A stretch of DNA of 22,754 nucleotides from an uncultured Eubacteriales bacterium (GCA_905199135.1 CAJKFC010000020.1:1-22754); one strand, 5' to 3'. Shown: positions 1 through 7,799, numbered from the stretch's first letter. Made by a program: numbers and translations. Notes: generated from the letters alone by a model not told the origin.

Positions 1-1855
1 CTTCCCGCTTGCGCAAAGCGCCCCGGGATCGCTGGATCCCCCGGTCCGCCGCCCGCTGGTCCAGCCCCGGTATGGCCCGGATGGCCGCCACCAGCTTTTC
101 CATCTCCTCCCGGGTCTCGTTCACCAGCCGGCGGGAATCCTCCCGGGCCTTGGCCCGTAGCCCTTCCCGCTCCCCTTCCAGCCTGGCCCGCTGCTTTTCC
201 ATCTCCTCCCGCAGCTTGGCGGTGGCGTCCCGCTCCGCCGCAGCCAGCCGGCGTTCCTCCTCCGCCCGGCGGCGCTGGGCCTCCGCCCCGGAGATCACGT
301 CCTCAAATTTTACGTCCTCGCCCTTGAGATATTCCCGGGCCTTTTCGATCAGCCGCTCCTCCATGCCCAAGCGCTTTGAGATCTCAAAGGCGTTGGACTT
401 GCCCGGGATGCCGATGAACAGCCGGTAGGTGGGGCACAGCCGGTCCACGTCAAACTCCATGGAGGCGTTTTCCATGCCCGCCCGGGTCAGGGCAAAGGCC
501 TTGATTTCGCTATAGTGGGTGGTGGCCACGGTGCGGCAGCCCCGGCTGTGGAGCTCCTCCAGGATGCTCATGGCCAGCGCCGCGCCCTCCACCGGGTCCG
601 TGCCCGCCCCCAGCTCATCCAGCAGCACCAACGACCCCGCGTCCGCCTGCTTGAGGATCTCCACGATGTTGGTCATGTGGCTGGAAAAGGTGGACAGGCT
701 CTGCTCGATGCTCTGCTCGTCGCCGATGTCGGCGTATATGCTCTCCATTATCCTGACGCTGCTCGTCTCGGCGGCAGGTATGAAAAGGCCGCACTGGGTC
801 ATAGCGGTCAAAAGGCCCAGGGTCTTTATGCTGACCGTCTTGCCGCCGGTGTTGGGGCCTGTGACGATGACTGTATCATGGCTTCCGCCTATGCTTATGG
901 GCACGGCGGTCTTTCTGTCGAGAAGGGGGTGACGGGCGTTTATGAGATTGGTCTCGCCCTTGTCGGTGACGGTCGGTCTGTTGCCCTCCATCTTATAGGC
1001 CAGCTTGCCCCTTGCGAATATCAGGTCGAGCTGACACATTATCTCATAATCGTCGCATATTCCCGTGCCGAACTGAGCCACATCTGCCGAAAGCTCATAG
1101 AGAATCCTCTCCATCTCCTTCTGCTCGGCGCTCATAAGGGTCTTTATCTCGTTGTTTATCTCGACAACAGACAAAGGCTCTATGAAAAGAGTCGCTCCCG
1201 AGGAGCTCATGTCGTGGACAAGTCCGGGAAAAGCCCCCTTGTGCTCGCTCTTTACAGGCACAACATAGCGGCCCGAACGGAGAGTTACTATATTTTCCTG
1301 GAGCATTTTGGAGTAGGTTGGGGAGGTAATTATTTTATTGAGAACCTCCTTGACCTTGCCCGAGCAGCGGCGTATCGACTTGCGTATGTCGTAAAGCTCG
1401 GTGCTGGCGGTGTCTGCCATCTCCTCCTCGCTGATTATGGCGGAGTTTATCTTGTCCTCCAAAAATCTGTTGCCCGAAAGCCTTTGGAACATGCCGTCGA
1501 GGCATGTGGGACCGTTTTTGTTGTTTTCAATATAGTTTTTGCAGCCCCTGACGGCGGCAAGCAGGGAAGCCACATTCATAAGCTCCCTGTGGTTCAAAAG
1601 TCCGCCCATGTCTGCCCTCTTTACGCTTTCGGTGACATCGGTGACACCTGCAAAATAGGGGCTGCCGTAAAATCCCATGAGCTTTACTGCGTCGGCGCAC
1701 TGATTCAAAAGCCTTTCGCACTCAAAGAGAGTGACGGCAGGAGTGAGCTCTCTCGCCCTCTCCTTGGCTTTCTGACTGGCAGCCTCGGATGCCAGCATGT
1801 CGAGCACCTTGTAAAGCTCTATGGTATTAAGTGATTTTTTCTGTAAATCTGTCAT
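1..1855 (-). CDS. mutS2: MutS2 endonuclease/ATPase, 3' end cut by window edge
   Basis: MutS2 is a homodimeric ATPase of the MutS family that acts on branched recombination intermediates and collided ribosomes; it is not a mismatch-repair MutS. About 618 codons are visible. The N-terminal core and lever region spans residues 1-300, Walker A GPNTGGKT is at 333-340, and a conserved GDEQSIEQSLSTFSSHM block and LLDELGAGTDP Walker B follow. A Glu/Arg-rich coiled coil starts near 520. The usual C-terminal Smr nuclease domain lies beyond the window (the family is about 780 residues). The start ATG overlaps the recO stop (ATGA), which suggests coupling. The reading frame is open throughout. The part below about position 700 is much GC-richer than the rest (43/60 G+C at 121-180 against 26/60 at 1141-1200), with almost only G or C at third codon positions, so the C-terminal part may come from another genome. 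The family call is secure; the integrity of the gene is not. Confidence 0.92.
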   Translation of the reverse strand, partial: MTDLQKKSLNTIELYKVLDMLASEAASQKAKERARELTPAVTLFECERLLNQCADAVKLMGFYGSPYFAGVTDVTESVKRADMGGLLNHRELMNVASLLAAVRGCKNYIENNKNGPTCLDGMFQRLSGNRFLEDKINSAIISEEEMADTASTELYDIRKSIRRCSGKVKEVLNKIITSPTYSKMLQENIVTLRSGRYVVPVKSEHKGAFPGLVHDMSSSGATLFIEPLSVVEINNEIKTLMSAEQKEMERILYELSADVAQFGTGICDDYEIMCQLDLIFARGKLAYKMEGNRPTVTDKGETNLINARHPLLDRKTAVPISIGGSHDTVIVTGPNTGGKTVSIKTLGLLTAMTQCGLFIPAAETSSVRIMESIYADIGDEQSIEQSLSTFSSHMTNIVEILKQADAGSLVLLDELGAGTDPVEGAALAMSILEELHSRGCRTVATTHYSEIKAFALTRAGMENASMEFDVDRLCPTYRLFIGIPGKSNAFEISKRLGMEERLIEKAREYLKGEDVKFEDVISGAEAQRRRAEEERRLAAAERDATAKLREEMEKQRARLEGEREGLRAKAREDSRRLVNETREEMEKLVAAIRAIPGLDQRAADRGIQRSRGALRKRE

Positions 1856-2595
1856 TTGATAACACCTTTCGGCATATCGCCGAGGCTCTCGTAAAAGCTC
1901 AAAGCCCTCGGCTTGTATTCTGTTTTATTTAGTATATATCCTCTCGCAAAGTCGGAAAGCATCTTTCCCCTCACATCATCCACATTAAAGGACAGCATCT
2001 TTTTCATGTCTGCCTTTATAATGTAGCTTAAAGCGGCAAGGGCGCTTTTGTCAAACTCCGTGCCGCCTTCTTTGGGCATAAAGGACGACAGAGAGCCGTC
2101 GCCGCAGCTTATGTAAAAACTGTCTTTTAAAGGCGACAGCGCCGTCAGAGATGGGGAATATCCCCAAATTACGGCGCATTTTATCTCGAACACCGCCTTC
2201 ACCTTCCAAACAGGGGCGATGTCACGGTCAAGAGCGTAAAAGCTGTTGAGCATAAGGCGCAGAAACTCGCCGCTGTCCTCGTCGTTTTCCTCAAAAAACG
2301 ATGCCAGGGAGCAAAAGTATGCGGCGAGGGCGTTTTTTTCCAAATCCACCGCCATGCCTGCAAACTGCTCTATTATGTCGGCCTCGTTCACCGAGAAATT
2401 CTTGCCGTTTTTGTAGAGGACGAAAGAACTGTATGTAAAGGGCTGGACGGCGGCGGCAAGGCCGCTGTTTTTACGCCCTATCGACCTGGCTCTCGCCGAT
2501 ACTTTGCCCATATTGTCGGTCAGTATGGTGATTATCCTGTCGTTATCTTTATATAGAGACGACTGAATCACTACGCCCTTTGCGTTTTCCGTCAA
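1852..2595 (-). CDS. recO: DNA repair protein RecO
   Basis: RecO helps load RecA onto SSB-coated single-stranded DNA in the RecFOR pathway. The protein is 247 residues, normal for the family. Residues 1-80 form the N-terminal OB-fold, including the typical GVVIQSSLYKDNDRIITILT and GKVSARARSIGRKNS segments; a helical C-terminal domain follows with FEIKCAVIWGYSP. The start is TTG: it overlaps the stop of the upstream 31-codon gene (TTGA), and AAGGAGGAGGAAAG sits at good spacing before it. The stop overlaps the mutS2 start. The zinc-binding cysteine cluster that many RecO proteins carry after the GY.P motif is not present here; only isolated cysteines are seen, so this is a zinc-less variant. 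Position between era/yqzL and mutS2 supports the call. Confidence 0.93.
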   Translation of the reverse strand: MTENAKGVVIQSSLYKDNDRIITILTDNMGKVSARARSIGRKNSGLAAAVQPFTYSSFVLYKNGKNFSVNEADIIEQFAGMAVDLEKNALAAYFCSLASFFEENDEDSGEFLRLMLNSFYALDRDIAPVWKVKAVFEIKCAVIWGYSPSLTALSPLKDSFYISCGDGSLSSFMPKEGGTEFDKSALAALSYIIKADMKKMLSFNVDDVRGKMLSDFARGYILNKTEYKPRALSFYESLGDMPKGVIK

Positions 2596-2687
2596 CTTTC
2601 CTCCTCCTTGAAGCTTCTGTACTCGAGATAATCCTTTATCTTTCCGCTTTTCTTAAATTTCTGCCATGCTTTTTCACGGTCGTTCAT
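2592..2687 (-). CDS. yqzL: YqzL-like small protein (31 aa)
   Basis: A 31-codon gene between era and recO. The product starts MNDREKAWQKFKKSGKIKDY and ends in an acidic, Lys/Glu-rich tail. The W..F..SG.I.DYL.Y pattern matches the small YqzL family, which occupies this same place in Bacillus and Clostridia; the function of the family is unknown. A plausible ribosome binding site, GGCGGTGAAG, lies just before the ATG. Its stop overlaps the TTG start of recO, and its last codons contain the recO Shine-Dalgarno, so its translation could influence recO expression. It is shorter than the roughly 47-residue Bacillus version. The call rests on position and a short motif. Confidence 0.7.
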   Translation of the reverse strand: MNDREKAWQKFKKSGKIKDYLEYRSFKEEES

Positions 2688-2763
2688 ATCTTCACCGCCT
2701 GTAATTATTTGTATCTATTTTTTGCGGCGGCGGCAAAATAAACCGTTAAAATTTTTGGCAATT

Positions 2764-3654
2764 CTACCTTTCGTAGCCAAAGCCTTTTACCGAATTGGGA
2801 TTGTCTCTCCAGTTCTCCTTGACCTTGACCCATATTTCAAGATGCACGGGCACGCCCAGCATCTTCTCTATGTCCTCTCGTGCCTTTGTTCCTATCTCCT
2901 TTATTTTTGAGCCCTGCTTGCCCAAAATCATGCCCTTGTGAGACTTTTTCTCGCAGTTTATGGCGGCGTTTATCACTCTCGCTCCGCTCTTTCTCGTCTC
3001 CTGTCTCTCTATCTCGACGGCGACGCCGTGGGGTATCTCCTCGCCCAGACACAAAAGCACTTTTTCCCTTATTATCTCGGCTATCATCTGGCTTTCGCTC
3101 TGGTCGGTCACCATGTCCTCGGGGTAGAGACGGGGGGAATCTATGCACAGCTTTTTCATCTCATCGAGGAGAATGTCTATGTTCTTTCCCCTTCTTGCCG
3201 AAATTGGCACTATTGCCGAAAAATCGTGGGCCTTTGAATACTCTGCGATAACAGCCAGCACATCGTCCTGCTTTATGGTGTCGCACTTGTTTATTGCCAG
3301 TATGGAGCCTATGCCGAGGGCCTTTATGCGGTCTATGAGCATCTGCTCGGGCACTCCTATCTTTGCCACAGGCTCGACGACGAGAAGGGCGGCGTCGCCC
3401 TCCGACACGGTCTCGTTTATTATCTCCACCATGTAGTCTCCCAGGCGGTTTCTCGCCTTGTGAAGGCCAGGTGTGTCAAGTAGCACCATCTGATAATCAT
3501 CGCTGTTTATAATACCCGTGACCCTGTTTCTCGTGGTCTGGGGCTTGTTTGTAACTATGGCTATCTTTTCGCCCACAAGGGCATTGGTAAGGGTGGATTT
3601 TCCCGCGTTGGGGCGTCCCACCACCGAAAACATGCCTGTCTTTATCATTTCCAT
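2764..3654 (-). CDS. era: GTPase Era
   Basis: Era is an essential GTPase that binds the 3' end of 16S rRNA and assists 30S subunit maturation. The protein is 296 residues, full length. The GTPase domain carries G1 GRPNAGKS (13-20), a TTRNR switch I, G3 DTPG (60-63), G4 NKCD (122-125) and G5 SAR near 152. The C-terminal KH domain contains GMILGKQGSKIKEIG (241-255) and the usual IWVKVKENWR..P ending. AAGGGTGAAG precedes the first ATG; a second ATG two codons later is possible. It follows ybeY by 12 bases, and a 76-base gap separates it from the yqzL-like gene. Era and YbeY act in the same ribosome maturation process, consistent with their pairing. Confidence 0.97.
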   Translation of the reverse strand: MEMIKTGMFSVVGRPNAGKSTLTNALVGEKIAIVTNKPQTTRNRVTGIINSDDYQMVLLDTPGLHKARNRLGDYMVEIINETVSEGDAALLVVEPVAKIGVPEQMLIDRIKALGIGSILAINKCDTIKQDDVLAVIAEYSKAHDFSAIVPISARRGKNIDILLDEMKKLCIDSPRLYPEDMVTDQSESQMIAEIIREKVLLCLGEEIPHGVAVEIERQETRKSGARVINAAINCEKKSHKGMILGKQGSKIKEIGTKAREDIEKMLGVPVHLEIWVKVKENWRDNPNSVKGFGYER

Positions 3655-3666
3655 ATCTTCACCCTT

Positions 3667-4161
3667 TTAGAGGATATGACTTAAAATATCCTCTTCGGCC
3701 TTTCTCATATTTTTCTTCATCTCGCCCTCGTCCTCATGGTCAAAGCCGAGAAGGTGCAGCACGCTGTGAACCGCAAGGTAGGCGCACTCCCTGTCCTCAC
3801 CGTGTCCGTATTCCTCTGCCTGCTCCTTCACCCTGTCGTAGCACATGAGTATATCTCCCAAAAGTACCGAACCGTCAGGCTCTCTCTGTATTCCGTGAAT
3901 GGGCACGCCCTCTCTCATATCAAGGAGGGGGAAAGACAGCACATCGGTCACCTTGTCCACACCTCTTTTGCCGCTGTTTATCTCTCTAATCTGATCTTTA
4001 TCGGTCATGGTTATGTCGACTTCGACATTTTCCCCCGGCAGATATGTGCCTATGGCCCTGAGTATGCACTTTTTGGCAAGCTCCTCGCCGTGCCTGTTGC
4101 GGGTGCTCTCTTTTCCGATGACGCCTATGGATATTTTGGCGACTTTAACTCTTTTTGACAT
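3667..4161 (-). CDS. ybeY: Endoribonuclease YbeY
   Basis: YbeY is a zinc-dependent endoribonuclease needed for 16S rRNA 3'-end maturation and ribosome quality control. The protein is 164 residues, typical length. The conserved TDVLSFP (72-78) and the HSVLHLLGFDH zinc motif (His132, His136, His142) are present. The gene begins 17 bases inside the end of the PhoH-like gene in another frame, which is common in this operon. The ribosome binding site inside the phoH 3' end is weak (GTGAGAAAAG), so expression probably depends on coupling to phoH. Era follows 12 bases downstream. Confidence 0.95.
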   Translation of the reverse strand: MSKRVKVAKISIGVIGKESTRNRHGEELAKKCILRAIGTYLPGENVEVDITMTDKDQIREINSGKRGVDKVTDVLSFPLLDMREGVPIHGIQREPDGSVLLGDILMCYDRVKEQAEEYGHGEDRECAYLAVHSVLHLLGFDHEDEGEMKKNMRKAEEDILSHIL

Positions 4162-5152
4162 CTTTTCTCACAAACTTTCTCTTTTCGCGCTTTGCGGCTG
4201 TTTCCTTTTCATATTTGTCATATGCCACTATTATCTTCTGCACCAGCTCGTGTCTCACAACATCGGCGGCTGTCAGCTGGCATATGGCTATGTCGTTTAT
4301 GTCTTTGAGCACTCGCATGGCGACTCTGAGACCCGATGTCTTGCCGTCGGGCAGGTCGGTCTGGGTTATGTCGCCGGTGATGACCACCTTTGAATTGAAG
4401 CCCATACGGGTGAGGAACATCTTCATCTGCTCGGGAGTGGTGTTCTGAGCCTCGTCCAGTATTATAAAGCTGTCGTCAAGGGTTCTGCCCCTCATGTAAG
4501 CCAGAGGAGCCACCTCGATGTTTCCCTTTTCAAAGTAATTCTGATAGCTTTCGGCGCCCATCATGTCGAAAAGGGCGTCGTAGAGAGGTCTCAGATAGGG
4601 ATCGACCTTGTTCTGAAGGTCGCCGGGCAAAAATCCCAGCTTTTCGCCTGCCTCGACGGCAGGTCTTGTGAGGATTATCTTGTTTACCTTTTTCTCCCTG
4701 AAAGCGGCGACGGCCTGAGCCACCGCCAGATATGTCTTGCCGGTACCTGCGGGGCCTATGCCGAGAACTATGGTGTTTTTTGATATGGCGTCTAAGTATT
4801 TCTGCTGTCCCACCGTTTTGGCTTTTACCACCTTGCCCCTCGATGTGACGCACACCACGCCCTTGCCTATCTCTTTGAGGGATTCCTCCCTGCCCGCCTT
4901 TACAAGGGATATGACATAGCTGAGCATCTGATGGTTTATCGTCTCGCCCTTGTTTATAAGTCTCAAAAGCTCCTCTACCGCCTTTTGAGCGAGATAGACA
5001 TTTTCCTCATCGCCCGTTATCTTTACCGTGGTGTCTCGGTTGATGACGGCGACATTGAAGCTCTTCTCTATCTCTTTTATGTTTTCATCCAGCGCCCCGA
5101 AAAGCGCCGTATCGTCTCCCGCCCTCTCGAGATTCACGATGTATTCTGCCAT
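4145..5152 (-). CDS. phoH: PhoH family ATPase (PhoL-type)
   Basis: PhoH-like cytoplasmic ATPase, 335 residues. An N-terminal KH-like region (about 30-65) precedes the PhoH P-loop domain: Walker A GPAGTGKT (133-140), the LTRPAVEAGE.LGFLPGD signature (161-178), Walker B ILDEAQN (231-237) and ITGDITQTDLP (258-268). The family is linked to RNA metabolism; the exact activity is unsettled. GGAGGAACTTT precedes the ATG at ideal spacing. It lies 14 bases after yqfD and overlaps ybeY. In many Firmicutes pgpH (yqfF) lies between phoH and ybeY; it is absent here. Confidence 0.94.
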   Translation of the reverse strand: MAEYIVNLERAGDDTALFGALDENIKEIEKSFNVAVINRDTTVKITGDEENVYLAQKAVEELLRLINKGETINHQMLSYVISLVKAGREESLKEIGKGVVCVTSRGKVVKAKTVGQQKYLDAISKNTIVLGIGPAGTGKTYLAVAQAVAAFREKKVNKIILTRPAVEAGEKLGFLPGDLQNKVDPYLRPLYDALFDMMGAESYQNYFEKGNIEVAPLAYMRGRTLDDSFIILDEAQNTTPEQMKMFLTRMGFNSKVVITGDITQTDLPDGKTSGLRVAMRVLKDINDIAICQLTAADVVRHELVQKIIVAYDKYEKETAAKREKRKFVRKDVKKS

Positions 5153-5166
5153 AAAGTTCCTCCGTG

Positions 5167-6303
5167 TTATACCGATTGTATTTTTTCAAGGCACTCCGCC
5201 CTGTATGTGCATAGATAGAAATCCCCCATGTCGGTCTTTTCAAGGCTGCTCTGCAAAAGCTGACCGCCGCTCTCATTTTGCACTTCGCCGTCCAAAAGGT
5301 TAGTCAAAGCTCGGTCATCGGGAATTTTCTCGGCCTCATAAGGCTCGTATTCCTCAAAAATTTCCTCTGTTATTCCGATGGGCAGCTCCATTTTTCCGAA
5401 TAAGTTCAGCCTATGGGATTTATATACTTTATCATAACACAAAAACGGCTCTTTTTCAAGAAAATAAAGCTTAAAACCCATGTTTCCCACTGTCAGTGTA
5501 TATCTTTTCTCACTCTCGCCCGTATATGCTTTTGCCTTAACAGTCTTGGGCAGATAAAATTCCTTTTTATAGTAGGTTTTCAGCGTTATGTCGGCGATGG
5601 AGCGCACCCTTTTTCCGGTCTCCTCGTTTATTAGAGAGGTGACCAGAAGGTCGCCTGTCACCACCGTATCCCCCTTTTCTTTTAGGGCTCTGCCGCTTTT
5701 GACTATGATCTCCTCGATTATGCCGTCCTTCTGGGCGTATATCTCCGAGGGCACGGTGTCGTCTATCATAATGGGTTTTTCGGTGCGGCTTTTGGTGACT
5801 ATCTCGGCATGACCGCCGCTGTAATTGACGGCGAAAAAGATTATGTCGTCGTATTTTTCCACAACATCGAGCTGAACAGTTTTAAGGTCTATTTCGCTCT
5901 TTACCGCCCCCGGCTTTATGCCGTACTCACGAGCTATCGCCAAAATCTCATTTTCTTTGGATAAATCGTCGGTGATGACGCTTATCGTCCATATCCTCGA
6001 GTTCAAAAGGCCGTACATGACCATGAGGAACACAATAGCCGAAAATATTCCTGCCCTTTTTCTCATCCTGAGCAGCGCAAAGGGAAGACCGTATTTTTTG
6101 GTGCTTCTCACCCTGTGGTGTCTTTCGGCGGCGTAGTCTCTGACCTTTTTATAATCCTTTACCGAAAGCTCAAGCTCTAATGTGTCGGCCTCTCTCTTTG
6201 CGGCGTAGGCGCACTCCATGCCGTTTTGCACCACATAGTCCAGTATGCCGTCGGGGTTTACACCCCTGACGCAAAATCTTATTCCGCCCTTCCAAAAGCT
6301 CAT
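5167..6303 (-). CDS. yqfD: Sporulation protein YqfD
   Basis: YqfD is a membrane protein of the sporulation regulon, made in the mother cell in Bacillus; its molecular role is not fully defined. The protein is 378 residues, normal for the family. It has a soluble N-terminal region (1-80) with a typical FWKGGIRFCVRG start, one transmembrane segment near 84-101 followed by RIWTISV, and a large, probably extracytoplasmic, beta-rich domain with DGIIEEIIVKSGRALKEKGDTV, reminiscent of lipoyl/hybrid-like folds. The ATG overlaps the yqfC stop (ATGA) and is preceded by GGAGGAGAGACC. Adjacency to yqfC strongly supports the identification. Confidence 0.93.
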   Translation of the reverse strand: MSFWKGGIRFCVRGVNPDGILDYVVQNGMECAYAAKREADTLELELSVKDYKKVRDYAAERHHRVRSTKKYGLPFALLRMRKRAGIFSAIVFLMVMYGLLNSRIWTISVITDDLSKENEILAIAREYGIKPGAVKSEIDLKTVQLDVVEKYDDIIFFAVNYSGGHAEIVTKSRTEKPIMIDDTVPSEIYAQKDGIIEEIIVKSGRALKEKGDTVVTGDLLVTSLINEETGKRVRSIADITLKTYYKKEFYLPKTVKAKAYTGESEKRYTLTVGNMGFKLYFLEKEPFLCYDKVYKSHRLNLFGKMELPIGITEEIFEEYEPYEAEKIPDDRALTNLLDGEVQNESGGQLLQSSLEKTDMGDFYLCTYRAECLEKIQSV

Positions 6304-6566
6304 GGTCTCTCCTCCGAGTTTTCCACAGCGAAAATATCGCCCCTAATCTCCATATCCCCCGAAGACAGCCCTGTTATCCTGAGCTTTTCGCCTATTATCC
6401 TTACAGCACCTTTTTTGCCCTCTATCTCGATTATATCCTCATCAAAACGCCTTATTTTTTTGCAGTTTTCAAGGCTGACATAGGTTTTGCCCCACATCTC
6501 GGCCCTTATCTCCCCATTAAGCATTCCGTCGGGAAGCCCTAATTTTTCGGCACTGATTTTTGCCAT
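6300..6566 (-). CDS. yqfC: Sporulation protein YqfC
   Basis: Small sporulation protein of the YabP/YqfC family, 88 residues with the chosen start. I chose the ATG at 6566 because GAGGTGATTTTCAT precedes it at proper spacing; an upstream in-frame ATG would add 11 residues (MRHRYSRGDFH) that fit the family poorly. The sequence has the family pattern: LP.GML, then a short hydrophobic beta pattern (YVSLENCKKIRRFDEDIIEI) and a G..L.I.GLSSGDMEI..GDI ending. Its stop overlaps the start of yqfD. It is the first gene of the minus-strand operon and lies divergent to ylbJ, another sporulation gene. Confidence 0.92.
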   Translation of the reverse strand: MAKISAEKLGLPDGMLNGEIRAEMWGKTYVSLENCKKIRRFDEDIIEIEGKKGAVRIIGEKLRITGLSSGDMEIRGDIFAVENSEERP

Positions 6567-6647
6567 ATGAAAATCACCTCGGCTATATCTATGCCGCAAA
6601 AGGTAATTTTATTTTCACGCCTTCATATAAATTGCCGAGGTGATTTT
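6567..6647. promoter_or_regulatory. Divergent sporulation promoter region yqfC/ylbJ with 14-bp inverted repeat
   Basis: The 81 bases between yqfC and ylbJ carry a perfect inverted repeat: AAAATCACCTCGGC at 6570-6583 and GCCGAGGTGATTTT at 6634-6647. Each arm contains the ribosome binding site of the adjacent gene. CATATAAA (6624-6631) on the plus strand and CATAGATA on the minus strand resemble the -10 element of the mother-cell sigma factor SigE, each with only a weak -35 at about 14 bases. SigE control of both families is known in Bacillus; the promoter assignment here is inference. Confidence 0.45.
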
Positions 6648-7799
6648 ATGAAAGCTTTCAAAAGCGTTTTTTCAAGGGGATTTTTCGTTCCCCTCTTTAT
6701 AACTTTTTTCGCCCTTTTGATGATAATTTTCCCGAAAGAGACATCAAAAGCCGCGTCGGACAGCCTAAACACCTGCATAAACTCGGTATTTCCCTCGCTG
6801 TTTCCCTTTTTCGTCCTGTCCTCACTTCTGAACGGCACGGGGGCGGTAAGAAGCATATCGAAGTTTTTCGCCCCTTTGGGAAAAAGGCTTTTCGGAGTCT
6901 CGGGAGCGGGCTTTTCCTGCTTTGTGATGGGAGCTTTGGGCGGCTATCCCGTCGGCGCCAAATGCGCGTCGGAGCTCTTTGAAAAGGGCGTATGCGGTAA
7001 AAAAGAGACCCAGAGGCTGCTGTGCTTTTGCAACAACACAGGCCCTGCCTTTGTCCTCGGCATATGCGGGGCTGCCCTTTTCAAAAACATAAAGGCAGGT
7101 GTTTTGATCTATGTCTGCCACATACTGTCGGCCCTTATAATAGGTCTTATCCTCAATCTGTTCATGGGCAGAGCCGACGATTCAGGCGAAATCTCCCTTA
7201 AATACGGCTCTTACCCCTCCTTTTCAAAGGCCTTTGTGACGGCCGTCACCTCGTCGGTGGACGCCCTTTTAAAGGTGTGCGGATTTGTAATATTTTTCTC
7301 GGTGGTCACCTCTCTTTTGGATAAGACGAGGTTTTTCGCCCTTTTCAGCGGTCTTTTTGCCCCAATTCTGCCCTTTGACGCCGCCGCTGCGGGATTTTTG
7401 GAGATGACAGGCGGTCTTTTCGCCCTGGAGGACATCGACATATATATAGCCCTGCCTCTGGCGTCATTCATAATAAGCTGGGCGGGAGTGTCGGTGCATT
7501 TTCAGACTGTCAGCCTTTTTGAAAAAGAGGGCCTTGTGACGGCAAGGTATTTTATCTGCAAGCTGTTTCAGGGACTCATTGCCGCCTTTCTCACCGCCGC
7601 CGCTTTGAATGTCCTGCCCTTTTCCGAAAGTGTATTCTACCCCGACCCCTATCTCATGCCCTACCCCTTCATTCCCCCCGAGTCCTATTTCAGAGGATCT
7701 ATTATACTTTCAGTCGGAGTTTTGATTTTCACGGCATTAGTTTATTTTTCTATTGTTTTTTTGGAAAAATGGCAGTATAATAGAAAGGAAAAGAGGTGA
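6648..7799 (+). CDS. ylbJ: Sporulation integral membrane protein YlbJ (SpoVV-type)
   Basis: Polytopic membrane protein of 383 residues, matching the YlbJ/SpoVV family (nucleoside-recognition/gate domain). In Bacillus it moves dipicolinic acid across the outer forespore membrane. The sequence shows about eight hydrophobic segments, starting with FFVPLFITFFALLMIIFP. It also has the family blocks SVFPSLFPFFVLSSLL, MGALGGYPVGAK and LLCFCNNTGPAFVLG. I chose the ATG at 6648, preceded by GAGGTGATTTT; the longer upstream reading frame overlaps yqfC and has no supporting site. It is followed four bases later by a small Cys4 protein gene and then a terminator, so the two form an operon. Confidence 0.92.
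   Translation: MKAFKSVFSRGFFVPLFITFFALLMIIFPKETSKAASDSLNTCINSVFPSLFPFFVLSSLLNGTGAVRSISKFFAPLGKRLFGVSGAGFSCFVMGALGGYPVGAKCASELFEKGVCGKKETQRLLCFCNNTGPAFVLGICGAALFKNIKAGVLIYVCHILSALIIGLILNLFMGRADDSGEISLKYGSYPSFSKAFVTAVTSSVDALLKVCGFVIFFSVVTSLLDKTRFFALFSGLFAPILPFDAAAAGFLEMTGGLFALEDIDIYIALPLASFIISWAGVSVHFQTVSLFEKEGLVTARYFICKLFQGLIAAFLTAAALNVLPFSESVFYPDPYLMPYPFIPPESYFRGSIILSVGVLIFTALVYFSIVFLEKWQYNRKEKR

Noticed and set aside
515..1834. Long plus-strand open frame (439 codons) opposite mutS2
   Set aside because: The minus-strand frame reads as MutS2 with Walker motifs over the same region. The plus-strand frame has no ribosome binding site, no recognisable domain and implausible composition.
2688..2763. 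TTTTGC-CGCCGCC-GCAAAA as a terminator between era and the yqzL-like gene
   Set aside because: The stem is only 6 bp, mostly A-T pairs, with no T-run in the era direction; read-through into recO is more likely.
6567..6647. N-terminal extension of YlbJ upstream of 6648
   Set aside because: It overlaps the divergent yqfC region and its promoter and has no ribosome binding site, whereas the ATG at 6648 has GAGGTGATTTT in front.
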